Positions 1 to 7,500 of a DNA stretch of 64,000 nucleotides are shown here, one piece after another. Numbering within the stretch: the first letter of the stretch is position 1; each line of letters begins with the position of its first letter. Origin of the DNA: Anthocerotibacter panamensis C109 (GTDB taxonomy: Bacteria; Cyanobacteriota; Cyanobacteriia; Gloeobacterales; Anthocerotibacteraceae); contig NZ_CP062698.1 of the NCBI RefSeq assembly GCF_018389385.1, positions 1,863,501 through 1,927,500 on the forward strand, given 5' to 3'. The notes beneath the pieces are model-generated. The model was not told where the DNA came from, searched no databases, and saw nothing but the letters and a program-made list of their open reading frames with translations. The position numbers and the translations under genes are program-made.

Positions 1-1
1 C

Positions 2-46
2 GATCCCCGGCAGGGCATCGTCTATTCGGGCACCCCTGAGGGGTAA
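2..46 (+). CDS. C-terminal end of an unidentified upstream gene (partial)
   Basis: From base 2 an open frame runs 14 codons to TAA at 44-46 (residues DPRQGIVYSGTPEG). It enters from the left edge and precedes a plus-strand terminator at 163-189, which fits the tail of a plus-strand gene. It is too short to name, and the other two frames cannot be excluded. Confidence 0.25.
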   Translation, partial: DPRQGIVYSGTPEG

Positions 47-162
47 CCAGCCGCTTCATCTGAAGTTTATGGAATCCACATCCCTGGTTTATTGAACGAT
101 AGAGCGGCTAGGGAATTTTAGAGATGAGTGGATACTACGTGTACCCCAAAGGTTAATTCAAC

Positions 163-189
163 CCCCGCCCATCCCCCGGCGGGGTTTTT
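163..189 (+). terminator. Rho-independent terminator
   Basis: A 7-bp GC-only stem (CCCCGCC 163-169 with GGCGGGG 178-184) and an 8-base loop are followed by five T at 185-189. It would end the transcript entering from the left edge and shields the convergent ribosomal protein operon. Confidence 0.75.
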
Positions 190-254
190 CGTACAGCAGA
201 GGATTTGCTTGAGCCTGAGATCTAATTCTTTTTAGTTGGAAAACCTAATCCATG

Positions 255-286
255 CAGAAGGGGGCTATCAAAATAGCCCCCTTCTG
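255..286 (-). terminator. Strong hairpin after rpmE, probable terminator
   Basis: A perfect 14-bp inverted repeat (255-268 with 273-286) with a 4-base loop lies about 20 bases past the rpmE stop codon. No clean T-run follows on the minus strand, so it may end the rplM-rpsI-rpmE message or only protect its 3' end. Confidence 0.5.
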
Positions 287-305
287 TTACCTGCTGAAGT
301 TGAGG

Positions 306-548
306 TTACTTTTTGGGCTGGGCGCGGCGTTGCGCCATGGCCTCGCGGCTGTACTTCTTATTGAAGCGGTCCACACGGCCCTCGGTGTCCACCAGACGCT
401 GCTGTCCTGTGTAGTAGGGATGGCAGGCGGCGCAGATCTCGACGGAGATGTTGGAGGTGCTGGTAGAGCGCGTGTTATAGACTGTTTTGCAGCCTGCGCA
501 GGTAATCGTGATCGGGTTGTACTTGGGGTGCAGGTTTGCCTTGGGCAT
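306..548 (-). CDS. rpmE: 50S ribosomal protein L31
   Basis: 80 residues starting MPKANLHPKY, the usual L31 start and length for cyanobacteria and plastids. The cysteines in CAGC and CAAC look like the zinc-binding pairs of the C+ type. The start is ATG at 548-546; longer readings of this frame only shadow rpsI. It is the last gene of rplM-rpsI-rpmE, 26 bases after rpsI, and sits at the surface of the large ribosomal subunit. Confidence 0.95.
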   Translation of the reverse strand: MPKANLHPKYNPITITCAGCKTVYNTRSTSTSNISVEICAACHPYYTGQQRLVDTEGRVDRFNKKYSREAMAQRRAQPKK

Positions 549-574
549 CGGAGACCTCACGGGGTAGTAGAGAT

Positions 575-979
575 TTAGCGTTTGGAGTACTGTTTGGCCT
601 TGCGAGCTTTGCGCAGACCGTACTTCTTGCGCTCCACAGCGCGTGGGTCGCGGGTCAAATGTCCCTCGCGCTTGAGCGGAACGCGGTTGTCTGGGTCCTG
701 GTCGAGCAGAGCACGGGCAACACCGAGCCGGATGGCCCCCGCTTGACCGGAGACGCCGCCACCGTGGGCTGTGACGATGATGTCGTAGGCGCTCTCCAGC
801 CCGAGGGTCTCCAAGGGTTGGCGAGCAAAGGAGATCAGGTTTTGGCGATAGTGCAGGTATAGATCCCCAGGGACGCCGTTGATGGTCATAGTGCCATCTC
901 CTGGCATGAGGCGCACTCGGGCGACGGCCTCTTTGCGGCGGCCCGTACCCATGTAGACAGCGGTGTTGACAGGGCTCAT
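575..979 (-). CDS. rpsI: 30S ribosomal protein S9
   Basis: 134 residues with the S9 signatures: [14 protein letters not shown] near the N-terminus, [14 protein letters not shown] in the middle, and a basic C-terminus ending KQYSKR that reaches the P-site tRNA in the ribosome. The ATG at 979 overlaps the rplM stop codon by four bases (ATGA), the translational coupling usual for the L13-S9 pair. Confidence 0.97.
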   Translation of the reverse strand: MSPVNTAVYMGTGRRKEAVARVRLMPGDGTMTINGVPGDLYLHYRQNLISFARQPLETLGLESAYDIIVTAHGGGVSGQAGAIRLGVARALLDQDPDNRVPLKREGHLTRDPRAVERKKYGLRKARKAKQYSKR

Positions 980-1428
980 GAACTACCTTCCACGGTATAT
1001 ACGGTGGGTTGTTGGGCATCGTGCGGGTGATGGGGGCCTTTGTACACCTTGAGCTTGGTGTACTGCTGACGGCCCAGCCGAGTGTGGGGTATCATCCCCC
1101 ACACAGCCTTCTCGATGATGCGCTCCGGCAGACGAACTTGGAGGTGCGCGAAGGTCTCAATCTTCATCCCTCCAGGTCGCCCGGAGTTGCGCCGGTACAG
1201 TTTTTGGGTGGATTTCTTGCCTGTCACGACTACTTTTTCAGCATTGATGACGATGACAAAGTCTCCGGTGTCCTGAAAGGGGACAAAGTTGGGCTTATGT
1301 TTGCCCCGCAACAAATTTGCAACCGCCGTCCCCAAGCGCCCCAAGTGCAGACCCGTGGCATCGATCAGGTGCCAGCGTCGGTCCACCGTCTCAGGGGTGG
1401 GGAGGATGGTCTTTTCTACAGCAGGCAT
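976..1428 (-). CDS. rplM: 50S ribosomal protein L13
   Basis: 150 residues of normal L13 length with the conserved [18 protein letters not shown] stretch and a VVVTGKK motif. It is the first gene of the minus-strand operon rplM-rpsI-rpmE. In many cyanobacteria rplQ and truA precede rplM; here the preceding gene is divergent, so the operon promoter must lie in the ~100 AT-rich bases at 1429-1527. Confidence 0.97.
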   Translation of the reverse strand: MPAVEKTILPTPETVDRRWHLIDATGLHLGRLGTAVANLLRGKHKPNFVPFQDTGDFVIVINAEKVVVTGKKSTQKLYRRNSGRPGGMKIETFAHLQVRLPERIIEKAVWGMIPHTRLGRQQYTKLKVYKGPHHPHDAQQPTVYTVEGSS

Positions 1429-1527
1429 GACCGCTTCCTTTAACGCTCCTCAAGAGCAGAAAATTTAGGCACAAGTATAAATCATACCAAATGGTGACAA
1501 ACCAAGACAAGGTCAATTTTGTAATAA

Positions 1528-2397
1528 ATGTGGGGAGAGGCACAACAGTACAATAGCGAGAAGCAGTGCGGGATTGCGGTGGTTGAACGATTTGCTCTGC
1601 GCTTGGATGTAGAAGACGGGGCGTTAGCCGGTGAATTGGTGGCAGGAGCACCGCCTGGGGTCGTCTTTGCCTGCGGTAGTGCCTTGGCAGACCGGGATGG
1701 CAATGACCAGGATGTGGGATTTGCGCCCTTAGGACAGTTAGCGCTGCAGCTAGGGGACCAAGGAGTGAGTTCTTTGCGCTTTGACCGTCGGGGGGTGGGG
1801 GAGAGTGCAGGGAATTTTGCGGGGCCGCAGCAGGCGGTCGAAGATTTCCTCAAGGTGGTGGAACAAGCAGCCCAACTGCCGGAAATCGGCCCGGACCCCG
1901 TGCTGTTGGGTCATGCCGAGGGCGCGGGCATGGCCGTTGTCGGGGCTGGGCGCACTGCTGTGCGTGGGCTTGTCCTCATTGCTCCCCCGGCGACCATGAT
2001 CCATGAACTCATCAGCTATGGCAGTCTGGCGCAAGCGGCCCTAGCGCAAGCTCCCCTTGAGGAACATCCCGACGTGCTCCAGAAACTTCAGGACGAATAC
2101 CGGGCACGGTCACGGCCCTTTCTTTTTCGCCCTGTGCTCCGGGTGGCCTGTCCGGTCTTGATTCTCCACGGAACGATGGATTGGGTGTTTCCGCCCGCAG
2201 AAGCTGAGCAAATCGCTGCTGAGTTGGAGCGCTCCGGCAGACGAGTTACCCTGGAAATCCTGCCCGGTCTCGACCACTGGCTGGTCTCCACCCGACACTG
2301 GCGCGCGTTGGAGGACAACTTGAGCCCTGGTTGGCCGGTAGACCCGAGCGTTGCTCAGCGCATTGCTCACTGGATTTGGGAACTGAACGCCACGTAG
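1528..2397 (+). CDS. alpha/beta-hydrolase fold protein lacking the serine nucleophile
   Basis: 289 residues with the hydrolase-fold landmarks SLRFDRRGVGES (~82-93), acidic residue D218 in HGTMDW and histidine H250 in LDHW. The nucleophile elbow reads LLGHAEGAG, with alanine (codon GCC, 1915-1917) where the family has serine. As written it should not be a serine hydrolase; it could be a binding or structural pseudo-enzyme, or the base could be an error or a new mutation. The ATG at 1528 is the longest start; GTG or TTG codons near 1579 would remove a poorly conserved leader. It is divergent from rplM and upstream of psb30. Confidence 0.8.
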   Translation: MWGEAQQYNSEKQCGIAVVERFALRLDVEDGALAGELVAGAPPGVVFACGSALADRDGNDQDVGFAPLGQLALQLGDQGVSSLRFDRRGVGESAGNFAGPQQAVEDFLKVVEQAAQLPEIGPDPVLLGHAEGAGMAVVGAGRTAVRGLVLIAPPATMIHELISYGSLAQAALAQAPLEEHPDVLQKLQDEYRARSRPFLFRPVLRVACPVLILHGTMDWVFPPAEAEQIAAELERSGRRVTLEILPGLDHWLVSTRHWRALEDNLSPGWPVDPSVAQRIAHWIWELNAT

Positions 2398-2443
2398 CGG
2401 CCCCTGAGGTTATAATTTTCCGTATCCGCAGCGAGTATCCATC

Positions 2444-2542
2444 ATGCAAACCCTCGTTTCTCTGTTTCTGCTGTTTTTGATCCTCAGCGCTGGTCCTCTG
2501 GTGATTGTTTTTTGGAAGCTGCGTACCCAACGCACCCTGTAG
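2444..2542 (+). CDS. psb30: Photosystem II small subunit Psb30/Ycf12-like
   Basis: A 32-residue reading frame with one membrane helix. The stretch ILSAGPLVIVF closely follows the Ycf12/Psb30 pattern (LxxLxGPLVIxxL), and the short polar tail after the helix also fits. Psb30 is a single-helix subunit at the periphery of the photosystem II core. The ATG at 2444 lies 46 bases after the hydrolase stop codon, with a purine-rich GCGAG upstream. The identification rests on a short motif; another single-helix photosynthetic peptide is possible. Confidence 0.65.
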   Translation: MQTLVSLFLLFLILSAGPLVIVFWKLRTQRTL

Positions 2543-2618
2543 GATTGGCGGCTGCCGGCTAAAAGTTGATAGAAAATAGCACAGCGCGTGTATTCTTAGG
2601 CCCGGAGGCAATATAACG

Positions 2619-3836
2619 ATGTGGAAGCAACGACTGACTTGGTTAGCCATCTCTGGCTTTGTAGCAGGCGTAAGTTTTGTAGCAGGCTCTTCTAGTAGTC
2701 GTTGGGTCCAAGGCGCTCCGGCTCCGGCTGCGCCGGAAACCTCTTATCAGGTCAGTAACGCCAGCATTTCTACCAACCGCGCCGCCACTGCACTCGGCCC
2801 AAATTTCATCGCCGACGCTGTTGAGAAAGCCTCTTCGGGGGTTGTGAGCATCAATATCGAAAAGAATGCCCCCGCAACGCGCTCTCGTGAGAACAGCGAA
2901 CTCCCCCCGTTCTTGCGCGATTTCTTCGGCAACCGGGGCGGACGCACGCCGGGGCGTCAGACACCAGAGCGGGGTCAGGGTTCGGGCTTTATCATCGACA
3001 GCACCGGCATCCTCATCACCAATGACCACGTAGTCGATGGGGCGGATAAAGTCACTATACTCCTGAAAGATGGCACGAGTTTGAAGGGCAAAGTCCTCGG
3101 GGTAGACCCCCTTACGGACATCGCAGTGGTCCGCATTCAGTCTGACAAACCCCTGCCCACAGTGGAGATGGGCGACTCCGCCCGCTTGCGTCCTGGGGAG
3201 TGGGTCATTGCCTTAGGAAACCCCTTGGGCTTCAGTAACACGGTGACCGCCGGGATTGTCAGTGCGCTCAACCGCTCCAGTAGCGAGATTCAGATTGCTG
3301 GGGACAAACGGGTGGACTTCATTCAGACCGACGCCGCCATCAATCCAGGTAACTCTGGCGGTCCGCTCATCAATATTTATGGTGAAGTGATTGGCATCAA
3401 CACCGCCATCATCAGTGGCGCTGAAGGTATCGGCTTCGCCATCCCGATCAACAAAGCTCGGGAGATCGCCTACAAACTGATCAAAGACGGCAAGGTGATC
3501 CGCCCTTACGTCGGGGTCAGTATGGTAGGGCTCACCCCTGAGATCCTAGAGCAGATGAAAGAAGACCCTGACTTCAAGCTGCCCATCCCTTCGACGGCTA
3601 AAGGCGTCTATGTCCGGGAGGTCGTCAAGGGCTCTCCTGCCGAAAAAGGTGGCGTCCTCAAAGGGGATATCATTATTGCTGTGGACGATAAAGAAGTCCT
3701 CGATGCACGGGCAGTCCAGGATGCTGTGGGCAACCGCAAGGTTGGGGACCCGGTAGCGTTCACGCTGCTGCGAGATAAACAGACTAAAAAGCTTTCAATC
3801 CGTACCGTCGAACTCCAGCCTACACCCACAGAGTAA
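2619..3836 (+). CDS. HtrA/Deg-type serine protease with PDZ domain
   Basis: 405 residues. An N-terminal hydrophobic segment (~8-25) acts as signal or anchor, followed by a trypsin-like domain with the full triad: H137 (NDHVVDG), D167 (LTDIAVV) and S246 (NPGNSGGPL). A single PDZ domain follows (~290-395, with GSPAEKGGVLKGDII). This is the layout of cyanobacterial HhoA/HhoB/HtrA periplasmic quality-control proteases; which paralogue cannot be told from the sequence alone. The start is ATG at 2619 after GGAGG at about 2602. A terminator follows at 3867-3886. Confidence 0.95.
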   Translation: MWKQRLTWLAISGFVAGVSFVAGSSSSRWVQGAPAPAAPETSYQVSNASISTNRAATALGPNFIADAVEKASSGVVSINIEKNAPATRSRENSELPPFLRDFFGNRGGRTPGRQTPERGQGSGFIIDSTGILITNDHVVDGADKVTILLKDGTSLKGKVLGVDPLTDIAVVRIQSDKPLPTVEMGDSARLRPGEWVIALGNPLGFSNTVTAGIVSALNRSSSEIQIAGDKRVDFIQTDAAINPGNSGGPLINIYGEVIGINTAIISGAEGIGFAIPINKAREIAYKLIKDGKVIRPYVGVSMVGLTPEILEQMKEDPDFKLPIPSTAKGVYVREVVKGSPAEKGGVLKGDIIIAVDDKEVLDARAVQDAVGNRKVGDPVAFTLLRDKQTKKLSIRTVELQPTPTE

Positions 3837-3866
3837 GGCGGTCCCTGAACCTCTATAGACCCAATT

Positions 3867-3886
3867 GAGCCCGATACCGGGCTTTT
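3867..3886 (+). terminator. Rho-independent terminator after the Deg protease
   Basis: A 6-bp stem (AGCCCG 3868-3873 with CGGGCT 3878-3883), extended by a G-U pair, with a 4-base loop and a TTTT tail, 30 bases past the protease stop codon. Confidence 0.7.
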
Positions 3887-4595
3887 GTGGTCTGTCTGCC
3901 GGAAGCTGCGGCAGCGAGAACGGTTCGCATCCACGTCCTTGAGAGATTTAGCTGAAACAAAATAAACTTAGAATGTAATTTAAATTTATTCGGAATGAGC
4001 TTAATTGCATGGTTGCTCCAGGTAGGCTTGACTCTGAATTAGACCTTAACAGAATGAACAGTCTGTTATTTTCGAGGTCATTTTCAGGGGTGATAGATTT
4101 GCTGCGCAGGTAAAGAGGCAGCTTGAATTTTTGCATCATCGGGGCGGAATAAGGCTCTCTTGCAATCAAAACAGTCCTGATCCAAGAAGTAGCCGGTCTA
4201 CTCGGACAGGACGGGTTTGGCTGGCGCTATTCAGAGGGGACAGACATTAGGTTGAAGGCCCAAAAAGCTTGTGTAGAGCGACTTTACTAGACTGACGCAC
4301 CATTTTATAGCACTGGTATAGAAGCATACCTCTTAGGTTGAGCAGGGTCTTCCCTCAAGACCAAACTATGGCTCTAAATTCCAGAAGTGATAGTAAAGCA
4401 TAAGAGGGTAGTGCCATGGTCTTGGATTTACTTGGGGTCAGTATGTAGTTTTGACGAGAAAAAGTGGCATGGGATGTTAGTGGGTATACTATTCACTCAG
4501 TAGTTGCAGTGATACGCTTCGGTTGGAATCCTCGTCGATTCCAGCAAGTTCCCGGTCTAGTTCTCTTGCCTAGTCTTCGTTCTGCGCGAGCCCCC
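3887..4595. other. Gene-poor leader before the synthase operon
   Basis: About 700 bases that are clearly AT-richer than either side, especially 3950-4150. No convincing gene is present. A 73-codon minus frame at 3948-4169 has no recognisable features. A short plus frame ending at TAG around 4290 (includes LLGQDGFGWRYSEG) has a coding-like look but no start, and may be a gene relic. The operon promoter probably lies here; TTGACG at 4451 and TATACT at 4485 are 28 bases apart, too far to pair as -35 and -10. Confidence 0.4.
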
Positions 4596-7500
4596 ATGCA
4601 CCACTTCTCGTGTCTTTCGGTCACCCCTCTGGCTTTGGCCCACCCTGGATTAGCTGTCGCAACCATACGCGCGGGGGGCGTTGGTATCCTAGACCGGGAA
4701 TTTTGTACTGAGGCTGACCTCGCTCAGGCCAAAAGCAACTTGCAGATGCTACTTCAGGAGCGCGGGAAAGCTGGAGGGCTGGGTCTGCGCCTCAGGTGCG
4801 ACCAAATCGCCGCCAGCACTGACCTATTGGAACTCCTAGCTCAGGTCCCCCACTGGCTTATCCTCAGCGGCTGGGACGCCACTACGCTCCCGGAAGCTCT
4901 TGCCGCGCTACCGGAACACCCGGAGCGCACGCTGCTGATGGAGGTTATCGCGGTTGGGCAGGTATCCGTGCTGGATGCGGTACCCTGTGCAGGGCTGGTC
5001 GCCCGAGGCCATGAGAGCGGGGGTTGGGTCGCAGAGGACCCGGCATTTATCCTCACGCAAAAACTGTTAGCCAGCCAATCGCGCCCTGTCTACGTGCAGG
5101 GGGGAATTGGGATTCATACGGCGGCGGCTTGCCGCATGGCGGGGGCGGCGGGGATCGTCCTCGATGACCAGTTGTGGCTGATGCCTGAGTCGCCGCTCCC
5201 GGCCTCCTGGCAGCGCCACCTCAAAAATTTGAGCGGTCAGGAAGCCATCGTCCTTGCCGAACGCCTTACGCCATCTTGCCGCGTCCTTGCCCGCCCAGGA
5301 TTCCATGCTATCGCTGCGCTGCAAAAGCTCGCCGACCATGGGGAGTTGGCGGATGCTTCTGGCTGGCAACAGAGTGCCCAACCCCTGCTGGGCTGGGGCG
5401 AACCGAGCGACTTAGCTTGGCCGATGGGGCAGGCTGTGGGGTTGGCGGACCCCTTGCACGAGCGCTTCAAAACGACAGGACGTCTGATCCAGGCACTGCT
5501 CCAAGCGAGTGCCGAGCATATCCAGACCGCCCAGCGCCTGCAACCGCTCCAGCCCGGAGCCCCACTCGCTCAGGCCCACAGTACCCGCTACCCGATTGTC
5601 CAGGGGCCTATGACGAGGGTGAGCGACACGGCTGAATTTGCCCATGCTGTAGCCTGTGCCGGGGCTTTGCCCCTGTTGGCGCTCGCGCTGTTGCGCGGCG
5701 TGCAAGTCGAGAGCCTGTTGCGCAAAACCCGTGACTTGATGCAGGGAGCCGCTTGGGGCGTCGGGATTTTGGGCTTTGTCCCCCATGCTCTGCGCGAAGA
5801 GCAGACCAAAATTGTCCAAGCGATCAAGCCGCCTTTCGCCCTGATTGCCGGGGGGCGTCCCGACCAGGCCAAGCAGTTTGAGGCTGAGGGTATTGCTGCT
5901 TATATCCATGTCCCTACGGCAAGCCTGCTCAAGCTGTTTTTGGAACAGGGTGCCCGACGCTTCGTTTTTGAGGGGCGTGAGTGCGGGGGACATGTGGGGC
6001 CGTTGAGCAGTTTTCTGCTCTGGGAGAGCATGATTGAGACTTTGCTCCATCTGCCTGCCGGGATTGAGCCCCAAGCGATCCATGTACTCTTTGCCGGGGG
6101 GGTCCACGATGCCCGTTCGGCGGCCATGGTGAGCGCGATGGCGGCCCCTCTGGCTGAGCGGGGGATCAAGTTTGGTGTGTTGATGGGGACGGCTTATCTT
6201 TTTACGGAGGAGGCGGTGGCCTGCGGCGCGATTGTCAAGGGTTTCCAGGAAGAAGCCCTCCAATGCACCCGCACCATCAACCTTGAGACCGGGCCGGGTC
6301 ACGCAAGCCGCTGTGCGGTGACCGCCTTCGCCCATGAATTTTATGCGACGCGCCGCCGTATGGCCCTCTCCGGTAGCCCCGCCGAGGACATCAAAAACAC
6401 TCTCGAAGACCTGACCCTGGGCCGTCTACGGATCGCATCCAAGGGTCTGACCCGCGATGCTGAGGGCAAAATCATTCAGGTCCTGGAGGAGCGGCAACAC
6501 CGCGACGGCATGTACATGATTGGTCAAGTGGCGACGATGCGCGACCGGGTCTGTACGGTGGAGTACCTGCATCAAGAGGTCTCTGAAGCCAGTACCCGTC
6601 TGGTCTGTGAAGCAGAGGGTGGGGGTGAGGTGGTTCCTCCGTCACGCCCCTCTGACATCGCTATTGTCGGCCTTAGCACCCTGGTCCCCAAAGCCCATCG
6701 CCCTGAAGACTACTGGAAAAACATCCTTGAGCGCGTCAACGCCATCACCGAGATCCCCGCCCACCGTTGGGATTGGCGGCTCTTTTATGACGAGGACCGC
6801 AAGGCGCGCGACCGCATTTACTCGAAGTGGGGCGGGTTTATTGAGGACGTGACGTTTGATCCCTTGCGCTTTGGTATCCCCCCAGCTTCGCTCAAATCGA
6901 TTGACCCGATTCAGCTATTGGCGCTAGATGCGGTCCAACGGGCGTTAGCTGATGCGGGATACGACCGGGGCGACTTTGACCGCGAACATACTTCTGTGAT
7001 CTTTGGGGCAGCCACTGGTGCTGGGGATTTGGGGCATCAGTACGCGACTCGTTCTCACCTACCCCTCTTTGTGAGTGACCCGGCTACTCAAGCTTTTGAC
7101 CGTCTGCCGGAGTGGACCGAGGAATCCTTCCCCGGACTGCTGCTCAATGTGGCTGCCGGTCGGGTCGCCAACCGCTTTGACTTGGGCGGGACCAACTACA
7201 CGGTGGATGCTGCTTGTGCCTCGTCGTTGGCTGCCTTAAATCTGGCTATCGAAGAACTAGAGACTGGACGCAGCAATATTGTCATCGCCGGGGGGGTCGA
7301 TACCGGCCAGAGCCCCTTCGCCTATCTGACGTTTTGTAAAACCCAGGCCCTATCCCCACGCCAGCAACCCAAGGCTTTCGATAAAACCACCGATGGGATT
7401 GTGATCAGCGAGGGGATCGCAGTCGTCATCCTCAAGCGGTTGGCAGACGCCGAGCGCGATGGGGACCATATTTATGCGGTGGTTAAGTCGATGGCGGGCT

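Noticed and set aside
306-1019. 237-codon minus frame covering rpmE, rpsI and rplM end
   Set aside because: Only its last 80 codons are L31; the rest is a shadow of rpsI in another frame.
3948-4169. 73-codon minus-strand frame
   Set aside because: Lies in AT-rich DNA, has no recognisable motif and no ribosome site; stop-poor by chance.
4451-4490. TTGACG and TATACT as promoter of the synthase operon
   Set aside because: Spacing of 28 bases is too long for a sigma-70 promoter.
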